Below, piece after piece: positions 1 to 7,837 of a stretch of DNA of 15,426 nucleotides. The DNA is from Geobacter sp. UBA698. GTDB lineage: Bacteria > Desulfobacterota > Desulfuromonadia > Geobacterales > Pseudopelobacteraceae. The DNA lies in contig DBMM01000075.1 of assembly GCA_002298925.1 (NCBI GenBank), forward strand, positions 1 through 15,426. The letters are read 5' to 3'. The notes under the pieces were generated by a model. That model saw only the letters and a list, made by a program, of their open reading frames with translations. It was not told the DNA's origin and ran no database searches. Within the stretch, counting starts at the first letter, position 1. The number at the start of each line of letters is the position of its first letter. Made by a program: the position numbers and the translations under genes.

Positions 1-393
1 TATCAGCAGGTTACCGCTGACCGGCAGTACCCGTCCATCGCGGATGACAGCATCCGTCCTGAGGATGAAACTGCTGGCGCTGGCCGAAGCAACCGGTCTT
101 TCCCCGATGACCCCCTCGACGATCACCGGACTGCGGGATGTGTACTGCTGGATGGGTATGGTCGGGTAAACGGGAGATTTCCAGGGTGTCAGGGCATACA
201 TGCCCCACACGAAGAAGAAGGCAAAAGTGAAGATGGTAACTGGGATGCGACTGCGCACAAAACAGGACAGGAGCAGGCAGACCAGCAGGGCAACTGCGCT
301 GGACAACGGCAGGAGCGTGTCATAATAGTCTGCGGCACAGAGTCCGGCAGCCAGTGCCAGAAACGGAATGAGCAGCGGCCGTTCCCGTAGCAT
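1..393 (-). CDS. comEC: ComEC/Rec2-family DNA uptake protein, N-terminal part (cut by window edge)
   Basis: An open frame starts at the ATG at 393 and is still open at base 1, giving 131 residues without a stop. It begins MLRERPLLIPFLALAAGL, continues with two or three hydrophobic segments within about the first 65 residues, and then shows a beta-rich segment around VIVEGVIGERPV and LRTDAVIRDGRVLPVSGNLL. This is the usual order at the ComEC N-terminus: membrane segments followed by an OB-like DUF4131 domain. ComEC forms the inner-membrane channel that takes single-stranded DNA into the cytoplasm during natural transformation. The competence and metallo-beta-lactamase domains would lie to the left of the window. 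The start lies 4 nt after the stop of the exported protein at 398-1555, so the two are probably co-transcribed. The family call rests on a short N-terminus only. Confidence 0.72.
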   Translation of the reverse strand, partial: MLRERPLLIPFLALAAGLCAADYYDTLLPLSSAVALLVCLLLSCFVRSRIPVTIFTFAFFFVWGMYALTPWKSPVYPTIPIQQYTSRSPVIVEGVIGERPVASASASSFILRTDAVIRDGRVLPVSGNLLI

Positions 394-397
394 GGCT

Positions 398-1555
398 TTA
401 CTTTCTGACCTGGTGTTTCTCGCGGATGGTCTTGATATAGTTCAGCGCCTCATCTGACGACACCTGACGGTCGGGCGAACCGGAAACACCCGCCAACCGC
501 ATCACATCCTGGGGGGATGAGCTTTTTCGGGACAACTCCAGTACATCGATGCCCCCCATGGGTGGCAGTTTCAGGCTGAGCAGATTCTCGCCCGCTTCCA
601 GCCGGAACAGCCCCAGATTGAGCATGTCCAAATATGGTTTGCCCTTCAGGCTGAAAGCTGTTCCGTTGACACTCCCTGACAACTGCTCCCCCATGAGCCT
701 GCCACGAAGCTCATAGTATCCGAGCTCGGGCACGGTCAGCGGTATCTGCAGCCGGGCCCCGAGATGGCCCGCCCGCAACCACGAACGGGCTGTAAATGGT
801 CCGAGAAAATTGGCCGTAGTGGCGGCAGCCTCCCTGTTGGGGCTGGCGGCATCCACAGCCGCAATCCGCAGGACCTTGCCCTGGGGATCAGAAGGTAACT
901 GGCTATAACCATCCATCAAAGCTACTCCGGCCTGGGCCATCTGCAAGGCGGTCAGCGGGGCGTTAAAGCGCCAGCCGTCAAACGGCTGAATCGAACGATG
1001 ATCGCTGGCGACAAGCATGAAAGAATCGATGGCCCCTTCGGGCGGTATGGTGGCTTTGATTTGCAGCGGTCCCGCCTTAATCCAGATTTTGCCAAGATCA
1101 ACCTCGCTGAAATTGCCGGCGGAATTGCCGCCGCGCAGTTCCCTGTCAGCGACTTTCCAGACAAAATCCTTGCCCTTGATAACGGTTTTGAGGCTGTATT
1201 CACCCGTCATGGGCAGCATGACACTGAAATTTGCGGTGGTCTGTTGGGAAACGCCCATCAGCCAGCCGGTGCCTGAAAAAGGTCCATACAGAGCGTAATT
1301 CCGTAACGTAACATTGTCGGTCTGGGAGTTATAGACCTGTTCCGCCTCAAAACGAAAAATACGCTTGCCCCCCAGAATGACAAGATAATCACGGTCCGTA
1401 GGTTCTTTTGGAAGGCCTTCGCTCCAGCCGAACTGGTTTACAATCATACGGCCGAAATCCCGCTGGGTGAAACCGGAAGAGCCGTTTTCAGCGGACAGGG
1501 CGGTGACCGCACTAATAGCTGTATAGACAATAATCGCGATAAATCGACAGATCAT
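398..1555 (-). CDS. Exported protein of unknown function with two related ~90-residue repeats
   Basis: This frame has 385 codons. The N-terminus (MICRFIAIIVYTAISAVTALSA) looks like a signal peptide with probable cleavage near residue 21, so the product is likely periplasmic or outer-membrane associated. I do not recognise a named family. The body holds an internal duplication: residues 91-182 and 252-341 both start GPF(S/T)xxxWL, carry a P-x-x-G-Y/x-Y-x-L core and end in a (V/N)LGxxxxxAGxxxxxxxLPPxGxID block. Alternating hydrophobic residues and Gly turns suggest two beta-sandwich, carbohydrate-binding-module-like domains (inference). The last 40 residues are polar and basic. comEC follows after 4 nt, so a link to DNA uptake or to the cell envelope is possible but unproven. 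The ATG at 1555 lies at the start of the signal peptide. Confidence 0.75.
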   Translation of the reverse strand: MICRFIAIIVYTAISAVTALSAENGSSGFTQRDFGRMIVNQFGWSEGLPKEPTDRDYLVILGGKRIFRFEAEQVYNSQTDNVTLRNYALYGPFSGTGWLMGVSQQTTANFSVMLPMTGEYSLKTVIKGKDFVWKVADRELRGGNSAGNFSEVDLGKIWIKAGPLQIKATIPPEGAIDSFMLVASDHRSIQPFDGWRFNAPLTALQMAQAGVALMDGYSQLPSDPQGKVLRIAAVDAASPNREAAATTANFLGPFTARSWLRAGHLGARLQIPLTVPELGYYELRGRLMGEQLSGSVNGTAFSLKGKPYLDMLNLGLFRLEAGENLLSLKLPPMGGIDVLELSRKSSSPQDVMRLAGVSGSPDRQVSSDEALNYIKTIREKHQVRK

Positions 1556-1770
1556 GACACCCCCGCTGAATTTCTACAGACACAAATACACTCGTTCTCT
1601 GTGCTGAATATTTCAAATTATTGAAGAAACAGCATATACCACACTTAATGGTACTTGAAAACAGACCATTTGGATGGTAGATATGAAAGAATTTTTTGAC
1701 AAAAATCGATACACTCCATCCAGCAGACCTGTTACCAACCTGCACAACCTCCACATTTACGGGGTTTTGA

Positions 1771-2817
1771 ATGAATGAACATATTCTGATAGTTGATGAC
1801 GAAGCGATGATCAGGGAGTTGCTCACCTCAGCACTCTCGCAGGAAGAATACAATTGCCACCAGGCGGCCAACGTGGATGAGGCCTTCGGCATTCTCGGAA
1901 GTCAGCACATCGATCTGGTAATATCCGATATCATGATGCCGGGCAAAAGCGGCGTGGACCTTTTGAGGGAACTCAAGCAGGTGGACACAGACATCGCCAT
2001 GCTGATGATTACCGGCCTTACCGATATGAACACCGCCATGGAATGCATCCACCTAGGAGCTGACGATTACATATCAAAACCGTTCAGCATCTCCAGGGTA
2101 GTTCTGACCGTCAGGAACATGCTGACTAAACGCAGTCTGGCAATCGAGAAGCGCAACTATCAGGCCAGCCTGGAATTCAGGGTCATGGAACAGACAACAC
2201 AGATCCGAAACACCATGCATGACTTGCATCACGCCTATGACAGCACCCTGACAGCACTGGTCAAGGCACTGGACGCCCGGGAAAAAGAGGTCGGTTCGCA
2301 CTCCGAGCGCGTTAAGAATTTTACGATATTCATGGCTGAAAGACTCGGTATTTCCGGCAAGGAACTGGAGCAGCTTTCCAAAGGTGCCCTGCTGCACGAC
2401 ATCGGCAAGATCGGTGTGTCCGATATCATTCTGCTCAAGCCGGGCAAACTCGATGATCAGGAATGGGATGCAATGCGCAGACATCCCCAGATCGGTTTTG
2501 AAATACTTTCGGAAATCGATTTCCTGAAAGGTCCGGCCGAGATTCTTCTCAGTCATCACGAACGCTTTGACGGCACCGGCTATCCCAGAAAGCTTAAAGG
2601 AAATGAAATACCCATCGGTGCCCGTATCTTTGCTCTTGCTGACACTCTTGACGCCATGACATCCAACCGTCCCTACCGCAATGAACTGTCCTTCGATGCA
2701 GTTGTCGGAGAAGTGCACAAATATCGTGGCCGTCAGTTCGACCCCGCGATAGCCGACCTGTTCCTTTCCATTCCCCGCAGCCAGTGGGAAGAATGCGCCG
2801 GGAAACGCTTTCTGTAA
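1771..2817 (+). CDS. Response regulator with REC receiver and HD-GYP phosphodiesterase domains
   Basis: This 348-residue protein has a receiver domain at about 1-120: acidic pair D9/D10, phospho-acceptor D53 in LVISDIMMPG, T81 and K103. A helical linker at about 120-165 leads to an HD-GYP domain at about 165-335. That domain shows the HD pair at 209-210 in LLHDIGKIGV, HHERFDGTGYP at 262-272, and the downstream PYR and FDP motifs. HD-GYP proteins with these residues hydrolyse cyclic di-GMP, using a bi- or tri-nuclear metal site. Phosphorylation by an unlinked histidine kinase would control the activity; no kinase gene is adjacent. The gene stands alone on the plus strand between minus-strand genes and is closed by a strong terminator. 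The ribosome binding site is weak (GGGG about 7 nt upstream). It likely affects biofilm or motility decisions; the exact output is unknown. Confidence 0.93.
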   Translation: MNEHILIVDDEAMIRELLTSALSQEEYNCHQAANVDEAFGILGSQHIDLVISDIMMPGKSGVDLLRELKQVDTDIAMLMITGLTDMNTAMECIHLGADDYISKPFSISRVVLTVRNMLTKRSLAIEKRNYQASLEFRVMEQTTQIRNTMHDLHHAYDSTLTALVKALDAREKEVGSHSERVKNFTIFMAERLGISGKELEQLSKGALLHDIGKIGVSDIILLKPGKLDDQEWDAMRRHPQIGFEILSEIDFLKGPAEILLSHHERFDGTGYPRKLKGNEIPIGARIFALADTLDAMTSNRPYRNELSFDAVVGEVHKYRGRQFDPAIADLFLSIPRSQWEECAGKRFL

Positions 2818-2842
2818 CAGCCACAACCTAAGCTTAAAATAC

Positions 2843-2886
2843 AAACGGGGGATGCGACTAGATCGCTCCCCCGTTTACATTTTTTT
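2843..2886 (+). terminator. Rho-independent terminator of the HD-GYP gene
   Basis: AAACGGGGG at 2843-2851 pairs with CCCCCGTTT at 2868-2876. An inner GCGA/TCGC helix (2854-2857 with 2863-2866) closes a CTAGA loop. A run of seven T follows at 2880-2886. It lies 25 nt after the stop at 2817. The opposite side lacks a clear T-run, so it may be less effective for the minus-strand unit that ends at 2906. Confidence 0.88.
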
Positions 2887-2905
2887 AGCCTGACGTCACA
2901 GTGTC

Positions 2906-3220
2906 CTATTCATCTTCCCAGCCGTCATTGCCATCGTCATCGCTGTAACTCTCTCCATCGAGATCATCGCAGTAAAGCAGGCTTTCTTCCGTGTCTTCAT
3001 CAGATTCTTCGCCATCCTGCGTTACCCGCAGTTGGCTGGCATCATCCTCAGAAATTCCCTCGAAACGGCTCAGCAGCTCTTCCTGGGTGCAGAAACGCCC
3101 CTGCTTGAACCGGCAGACATCCAGGTCGCACAGATCAAAGAGCTGAATCTCGCTGCAAAGGCGCTGCACCGGCTTCAGCGCGGTTTCTTCTTGAGCTTTC
3201 GCTGTCTGTTTCCGTGCCAT
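2906..3220 (-). CDS. Small, strongly acidic Cys-containing protein of unknown function
   Basis: This frame has 104 codons and starts 8 nt after the fbp stop, with AAGGG just upstream of the ATG. The N-terminal 20 residues are basic (MARKQTAKAQ). The middle carries Cys at 22, 31, 36 and 44 within a segment around FDLCDLDVC and QGRFCTQEELLSRF. The C-terminal third is almost a run of Asp, Glu and Ser with one more Cys at 84. No family is recognised. The tight spacing suggests it is co-transcribed with fbp. The four clustered Cys could bind a metal, and the acidic tail could be disordered or ion-binding; both are inference. I treat it as a real gene because of its spacing, its coherent frame and its position between fbp and a terminator. 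Confidence 0.65.
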   Translation of the reverse strand: MARKQTAKAQEETALKPVQRLCSEIQLFDLCDLDVCRFKQGRFCTQEELLSRFEGISEDDASQLRVTQDGEESDEDTEESLLYCDDLDGESYSDDDGNDGWEDE

Positions 3221-3228
3221 AGGAGCCC

Positions 3229-4173
3229 TTAACAGTTACCGTTGAGAAAATCAGCAGCCTTGTTCACATCCTCCCGACATCCGATGTAGACCGGGCAGCG
3301 TTGGTCCAAGCCTGCCGGCACGATGTCAAGAATGGGGATCTCGCCATTGGTGGCGGCACCGCCAGCCTGTTCCAGCAGAAACGCCATGGGATTCAGTTCG
3401 AACAACAGGCGCAGTTTACCATTGGGGCTGTCGTTTAAGGCCGGATACATGAAAATGCCCTTGCCTTTCATCAATATCTGGTTGATGTCCGGCACAAAAC
3501 CGCCGGAATAGCGTAGCTTGGAGCCTTTTTCTTCCAGATAGCGGACAAAACGATCATTGCCTTCGGTGTACTTTTTGCGCAAGCCGCCCGGGGAGTAAAT
3601 ATCACCGGAGGGTTGCATCCGGATGTTTTCACGGGTCAGGGTATATTCCATCAGCTGGTTCATGGTGAACTCGTAGACCCCCTTGCCCACCGAGTAGACC
3701 AATGAAACCCGTGGTCCATAGAGGATATACATGGCGCCGACCATCTTGCGTCCCGGCTGGAGCAGATCCTGCCCCTGGTATATGCCGACGATGGTGCCTA
3801 CCGCCAGATTTACATCCACCAGCGAGGAACCGTCCAGAGGATCATATGCCACGGAAAACATCCCCTGTGGATTGCTGGTTACCTGAAAAATCTCCTCCAT
3901 TTCCTCCGAAGCGATGTTGCAGACAACACCGGAATGCTGCAGCCGCTTGCGCATGATGCGGTCTGAGAGCACATCCAGGGCCAACTGATCCTCGCCATAC
4001 AGGTTTGAGGTTCCGGCCACACCCAGATCACCGGTACGAACCGCGTTAATCACATATTTGCTGGCCTCCGCGATCTCGCAGATGAGGTGAACCAGGTTTC
4101 CGCTGATATTCTGGTCTCGCAGATGCTGGCGCAGATCAACCTGGAACTTGGTCATACCCGGTTTGCTCATCAT
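3229..4173 (-). CDS. fbp: Fructose-1,6-bisphosphatase, class I
   Basis: This 314-residue protein hydrolyses fructose-1,6-bisphosphate to fructose-6-phosphate, the irreversible step of gluconeogenesis, in the cytoplasm. The metal and substrate motif DPLDGSSLVDVNLAVGTIVG is intact. The upstream acidic stretch ASEEMEEIF and the later block RYSGGFVPDINQILMKGKGIFMYP are typical of class I enzymes, and the length fits the family. A strong AGGAGGGG site at 4180-4187 lies 6 nt before the ATG at 4173; a second ATG follows directly, so the start could be one codon shorter. The 110 bp separating it from mlaE and a possible promoter at 4223-4251 suggest partly independent transcription. The acidic small gene follows after 8 nt. 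Confidence 0.96.
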   Translation of the reverse strand: MMSKPGMTKFQVDLRQHLRDQNISGNLVHLICEIAEASKYVINAVRTGDLGVAGTSNLYGEDQLALDVLSDRIMRKRLQHSGVVCNIASEEMEEIFQVTSNPQGMFSVAYDPLDGSSLVDVNLAVGTIVGIYQGQDLLQPGRKMVGAMYILYGPRVSLVYSVGKGVYEFTMNQLMEYTLTRENIRMQPSGDIYSPGGLRKKYTEGNDRFVRYLEEKGSKLRYSGGFVPDINQILMKGKGIFMYPALNDSPNGKLRLLFELNPMAFLLEQAGGAATNGEIPILDIVPAGLDQRCPVYIGCREDVNKAADFLNGNC

Positions 4174-4222
4174 TTAAAACCCCTCCTGAAACGTAATGTA
4201 GTAGTGATAATCGGCAATGAAA

Positions 4223-4251
4223 ACAGTACTGTAAAGCGGTTATTTTTGCAA
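4223..4251 (-). promoter_or_regulatory. Possible sigma70 promoter for fbp
   Basis: On the minus strand TTGCAA (4251-4246) is followed after 17 nt by TACTGT (4228-4223), about 50 nt before the fbp start. Matches to consensus are only partial (4/6 and 3/6). The support is the correct spacing and the position in the only sizeable gap of the minus-strand cluster. Confidence 0.25.
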
Positions 4252-4283
4252 GACTAAAGGCATTTTAAGACTGCATAAAAATT

Positions 4284-5066
4284 TCATGCCAGTGCCAGGG
4301 ATAGTACGTAGGTAACAAGCCCGTCCAGCAGAAAAATGATGAACAGACTGGTAATGACAGCCCGAGTGGCTGCCTGAGGGACTTCGGTGGCGCTGCTCCG
4401 CACACTGAGACCATAGCAGCAGCAGGTCGCCGAAATGAACAGGCCGAAGAGTATGCTTTTGGTGCAAAAAACCACTATTTCCTTGCTGCCGAGAGAACTG
4501 AGGATCCCCTGGAAAAACTGTTCATAGGGGATATGCCAGCCAATGGATGCAACCAGGAAACCGCCCGCAAAGGCAGTCAGGACGAAATAGACGGTCAGCA
4601 CGACAACCGCCATGGTAACCCCGAAAATTCGCGGCAGAATCAGGTAGCGATCCGTCGGAATCCCCAACATCTCGATCGCATCGATCTCGCCATTGATCCG
4701 CATGTATCCGAGTTCCGTGGCAATAGCCGTTCCGCTACGGGCAATGACGATCATCGCTGTCAGCAAGGGCGCCAGTTCACGCAACACTACCCAGATCAGA
4801 ATCTTCCCGGCCAGAGAACCGTTGGCTCCCACCAGGCTGACCACTTGGGCGATGATGACGGTCCCCAAAATAACGGCGATCGAGACAATGATCGTGACCG
4901 CCTGCAGACCGGTGAAGTAGATCTGTTTGTACAGCACCAGGCGGATGGGCACCCTGCCCTGACCAAAGAACGACAGGCAGCTCCTGAAGGCCTGAAGCAG
5001 CAGTGCCAGCATTTGCGCCACAATGGAAAAGCGCATGATGGCCATACGGCCCAGAGACGTGAACAT
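4284..5066 (-). CDS. mlaE: MlaE-family ABC transporter permease (lipid/organic solvent transport type)
   Basis: This 260-residue integral membrane protein belongs to the MlaE/YrbE family. The start is an N-terminal amphipathic helix, followed by an elbow helix region with YFTGLQAVTIIVS. The conserved core includes ELAPLLTAMIVIARSGTAIATELGYM and INGEIDAIEMLGIPTDRYLILPR, then hydrophobic spans to the C-terminus. In Mla-type systems this permease works with an ATPase (MlaF) and an MCE-domain protein (MlaD) to move phospholipids between the inner and outer membranes. Neither partner is in the window: the left neighbour is fbp and the right neighbour, 14 nt upstream, is a hydrolase. No clear ribosome binding site precedes the ATG at 5066, so translational coupling to the upstream gene is plausible. 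The family is clear; the substrate is inferred. Confidence 0.88.
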   Translation of the reverse strand: MFTSLGRMAIMRFSIVAQMLALLLQAFRSCLSFFGQGRVPIRLVLYKQIYFTGLQAVTIIVSIAVILGTVIIAQVVSLVGANGSLAGKILIWVVLRELAPLLTAMIVIARSGTAIATELGYMRINGEIDAIEMLGIPTDRYLILPRIFGVTMAVVVLTVYFVLTAFAGGFLVASIGWHIPYEQFFQGILSSLGSKEIVVFCTKSILFGLFISATCCCYGLSVRSSATEVPQAATRAVITSLFIIFLLDGLVTYVLSLALA

Positions 5067-5080
5067 GGCGTCTGGCCGCC

Positions 5081-5839
5081 CTATAGCTCGAACAGTGTGC
5101 CGTCATGGAGAAGTTCTATCTCCGCCATGCCGAGGCTGTCGATTTCCTGCTTGATGGTATCGTAAAACTGGGGTTTGGGGTGGGTAATCAGGATGCGCTG
5201 CGGAAGTTTTTTAATCTTCTTCAGCTCGGTCCGCATCAGCGAACAGGTCAGATGTTTGGTCAACAGGGCCATTGGTTCCATGCTGTTGGGGAAGGAAACC
5301 TCCACAATCAGCGCATCAATGCCGGAAACATGTTGCCAGAACTCCTCGGTGGGGCCGGTATCGCCAGTATATGCCAGACTGACGCCATCTTTGGAAACGA
5401 TGTAGCCGACCGTTGGCACGGTATGATTAACATCAACGGCCCTGATCGAATAGCCGCCGACTTTGTAATCCCGGCCAGCGATTATGGTGTTGAAGGACAA
5501 TACCGGATTGTCTGCGGAAGGAAGCTGAGTGAAATCTGGCCAGATCAGATTATTGAAAAGATGATCGCGCAGAGCGGAAATTACCGACTGAGTACTGTAA
5601 ACCTGGATGGCATGCCTGATATTATTGACGATGATATTGTCGGCCAATGCCGGCAAGGCACGTACATGGTCAAGGTGGTTATGGGTAATCAGGATGTTGC
5701 TGATCTTCCTCTGTTCCTGTTCATCCAGCACTGAACCGATCGTACCGGCATCCAGCAGCAGCTGATCGTCGATCAGATAGGCCGGAGGCCGGAAGTCAGG
5801 AAACTCTGCGCCGGCGCTGCCCAAAACCCGTAACTTCAT
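5081..5839 (-). CDS. Metallo-beta-lactamase-fold hydrolase, class II cyclic-nucleotide phosphodiesterase-like
   Basis: This is a 252-residue protein. The open frame extends further upstream to 5905, but the ATG at 5839 is preferred: AGGAG lies 6 nt upstream and the protein then begins MKLRVLGSAGAEFP, the usual first strand of the fold. Metal ligands seen are H53-x-H55-x-D57-H58 in ITHNHLDH, H139, D160 in YTGDTG and H220 in LITHPKP. The stretch VSFPNSMEPMALLTKHLT resembles the conserved region of class II 3',5'-cyclic nucleotide phosphodiesterases (cpdP/PDE1 type). It may therefore hydrolyse cAMP, cGMP or a related phosphodiester; the substrate is not determined by the sequence. It lies between mutM (55 bp gap) and mlaE (14 bp gap) in the same orientation. 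Confidence 0.82.
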   Translation of the reverse strand: MKLRVLGSAGAEFPDFRPPAYLIDDQLLLDAGTIGSVLDEQEQRKISNILITHNHLDHVRALPALADNIIVNNIRHAIQVYSTQSVISALRDHLFNNLIWPDFTQLPSADNPVLSFNTIIAGRDYKVGGYSIRAVDVNHTVPTVGYIVSKDGVSLAYTGDTGPTEEFWQHVSGIDALIVEVSFPNSMEPMALLTKHLTCSLMRTELKKIKKLPQRILITHPKPQFYDTIKQEIDSLGMAEIELLHDGTLFEL

Positions 5840-5894
5840 ATTATTCTCCTTTCGCATGCAACCGGCAGAAAAATGCTGAAAACTACAGCAATTA

Positions 5895-6773
5895 TCATGT
5901 AACAACCATTGTCGGCAATGTCAAGCAGCGGGAACCTTGATTACGACGACCGGGCGGTGCGGGTTGGCAGTTTGGACAGAAATGGGTGCCGCGTTGACCG
6001 ACCCTGGTTTTTACAATCACGGTAGCACAGACCGGGCATGGCTGCCCCTGTCGGCCATAGACATTGACAATGAAGCGGCCGGCCTTGAAGACACCGTCGA
6101 TGTTGGCGCCTTGGGAGGCGACGGCCTCTTTAAGCACTGCTGCAACCGCGCCATGCAGACGACGTACGTCACTAGACGAAAGATCGCCGGAATTGGTGAG
6201 GGGATGAAGGCCGCAGCGGAAAAGGCTTTCATCGGCATAGATGTTGCCGATGCCAGCCAGGAAAGACTGGTCCAACAGCAGCGGTTTCAGCTGTCGCTGG
6301 TGGGCGGCAAGGCGGACGGCAAATTCTTCATTCCCGATGGTCAGGGCGTCCGGCCCCAGATTAGCGGTGACCTGGGACGGTTCGTCAACCAGCCAGACCC
6401 GGCCGAACTTGCGCGGGTCATCAAAGCGCAGGCAAGTACCGTTGTCCAGTAGCAGTGACAGTCGGTTGTAGCGGTCATGTCCATCAGTTGCTGCCGACAT
6501 AACCAGCCGGCCGGTCATGCGCAGATGAATCACCAGGAAAAAACGCTTGACGCTGCTACCGGCTGGATCCAGTCCGAACAGCAGATACTTGCCATGACGA
6601 TCAATGGAGCGGAATACGGCGCGATCCAGTCTCCGTTTAAAATCGACAACTGAAATACCGGACAGGACACCATCCCAGAGCACATCAACGCGCTGGACAC
6701 AACTGGCCAGCAGAGACAGCTTGCCATCGCGCAGGGCTTGGGCGATACTCTCAACTTCAGGCAACTCAGGCAT
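5895..6773 (-). CDS. mutM: Formamidopyrimidine-DNA glycosylase (Fpg/MutM)
   Basis: This 292-residue base-excision repair enzyme removes 8-oxoguanine and formamidopyrimidines and nicks the abasic site. It begins MPELPEVE, so after Met removal it has the catalytic Pro and Glu. K62 is in RHGKYLLF, the intercalating and helix-two-turn-helix region includes FLAGIGNIYADE (N177), and a C-terminal zinc finger has C246/C249 and C266/C269 in CPVC...RGTHFCPNCQ with R261. The finger normally ends the protein; here about 20 residues follow it, rich in Pro, Arg and Gly. No strong ribosome binding site precedes the ATG at 6773; it lies 17 nt after the stop of the radical SAM gene, so it is probably co-transcribed with it. 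Confidence 0.96.
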   Translation of the reverse strand: MPELPEVESIAQALRDGKLSLLASCVQRVDVLWDGVLSGISVVDFKRRLDRAVFRSIDRHGKYLLFGLDPAGSSVKRFFLVIHLRMTGRLVMSAATDGHDRYNRLSLLLDNGTCLRFDDPRKFGRVWLVDEPSQVTANLGPDALTIGNEEFAVRLAAHQRQLKPLLLDQSFLAGIGNIYADESLFRCGLHPLTNSGDLSSSDVRRLHGAVAAVLKEAVASQGANIDGVFKAGRFIVNVYGRQGQPCPVCATVIVKTRVGQRGTHFCPNCQPAPPGRRNQGSRCLTLPTMVVT

Positions 6774-6790
6774 AAAAAATCCAAATCACA

Positions 6791-7837
6791 TCAATAATAC
6801 AGGTCATTTAAAATAGAACCTTTGAGGCATTTGTTTAAACTACAGACCTCAACCTCTAAGGAAGACACGGTTTTATCCGCCACAACCCGCTTCACAGCAA
6901 CCCCCAGCCGGGCCAGACGGTTCAAATTCTTCCTGGAATGTCCGACAACATCCGCAACACGACCAGGATGACAGCGTATCGTGAGCGGCACTCCATCAGA
7001 TAGTTCGGTTGTCAGCTGAATCAGCAGATCATGGAACAGCTCCGAGTAGATCAGCTGACCCAGGGCGGGATGCCAGCATCCCGCCAGTATTGATCCGGAA
7101 GTAAGACCCTGATCGGCCTGCAGTCCGATGCGAATCACATCAACACCGGCCTTGAGAGCCATCAGCAGCAGCTGTTTGCAGACAGTCACCCCCTCGTCCA
7201 GACTGAGCGGACGATATTTTTCCGACACATAAAGCCGGGCCAGTTCCGTACCGGCCAACACCAGCGCCGGGTAGAGCCTGACAAAATCGGCACCGGCCTC
7301 GATGACTCGCTGAAGAGAACTCAGTGCTTTCAGAGGAGTATCACCGGGCAGCCCAGGCATAAGCTGCGCCCCGGCCGTAAGACCGCAGGCTTTGATGCAG
7401 GCGATGGCCGCCGCGGCAGCCTCCCCGTCGTGACCGCGACCGGCAGCTGCCAGCACCTGATTGTCCATGGACTGTACCCCTACTTCGATGACAGCCACCC
7501 CCTGCCCGGCCAGCCACTGAACCGTTTCGCGGTCAAGCGCGTCAGGCCGTGTGGATATCCTGACTGCGGAGATTGTGCCGCTAGCAAGCAGCGACTGCAA
7601 AGGAGCCAGAAGCCGCTGCTGCACCACGCGCTCAAGGGCGGTAAAGGTTCCTCCGAAAAATGCCACTTCCAAGGGGCGTTGACCGGCCGAACGGCTCCAT
7701 TGCCCGATCTTTACCAGAAGCTCGTTACGGTCGGGCAGCAGCCCACGGGAACCGGAAATGGCACGCTGATCACAGAACACACAGGTGTGCGGGCACCCCT
7801 GATGGCTGATGAAGAATGGAACCGTTACCCGTTTCAC
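6791..7837 (-). CDS. Radical SAM protein, Elp3-like family without acetyltransferase domain
   Basis: This is a 348-residue protein with GTG start at 7837, overlapping the rnc stop by 4 nt (GTGA). The radical SAM cluster motif C15-x3-C19-x2-C22 is in ISHQGCPHTCVFCDQR near the N-terminus. Further family features are the glycine-rich SAM-binding region around VAFFGGTFTAL and EVGVQSMDNQVL, and the C-terminal block with VIRIGLQADQGL and the GCWHPALGQLIYSELF stretch. This is the architecture of short bacterial Elp3/HemW-like radical SAM proteins that commonly neighbour rnc; the acetyltransferase half of true Elp3 is missing. The substrate is unknown; RNA modification is a guess from the family and from the tight coupling to RNase III. 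Confidence 0.88.
   Translation of the reverse strand: MKRVTVPFFISHQGCPHTCVFCDQRAISGSRGLLPDRNELLVKIGQWSRSAGQRPLEVAFFGGTFTALERVVQQRLLAPLQSLLASGTISAVRISTRPDALDRETVQWLAGQGVAVIEVGVQSMDNQVLAAAGRGHDGEAAAAAIACIKACGLTAGAQLMPGLPGDTPLKALSSLQRVIEAGADFVRLYPALVLAGTELARLYVSEKYRPLSLDEGVTVCKQLLLMALKAGVDVIRIGLQADQGLTSGSILAGCWHPALGQLIYSELFHDLLIQLTTELSDGVPLTIRCHPGRVADVVGHSRKNLNRLARLGVAVKRVVADKTVSSLEVEVCSLNKCLKGSILNDLYY

Noticed and set aside
1696..1701. TTGACA upstream of the HD-GYP gene as a -35 box
   Set aside because: No acceptable -10 hexamer lies 16-18 nt downstream; other hexamer pairs in 1556-1770 match only weakly.
2074..2844. 256-codon open frame on the minus strand
   Set aside because: It is fully antisense to the HD-GYP gene, which has complete motifs in the plus frame; no ribosome binding site or recognisable domain.
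4533..5734. Two plus-strand frames of about 210 codons each
   Set aside because: They mirror the mlaE and hydrolase genes on the minus strand and show Gln/Asn/His-rich compositions typical of shadow frames.
5840..5905. N-terminal extension of the hydrolase to 5905
   Set aside because: AGGAG 6 nt before the ATG at 5839 and the standard first beta strand after it favour the shorter form; the extension would overlap mutM.
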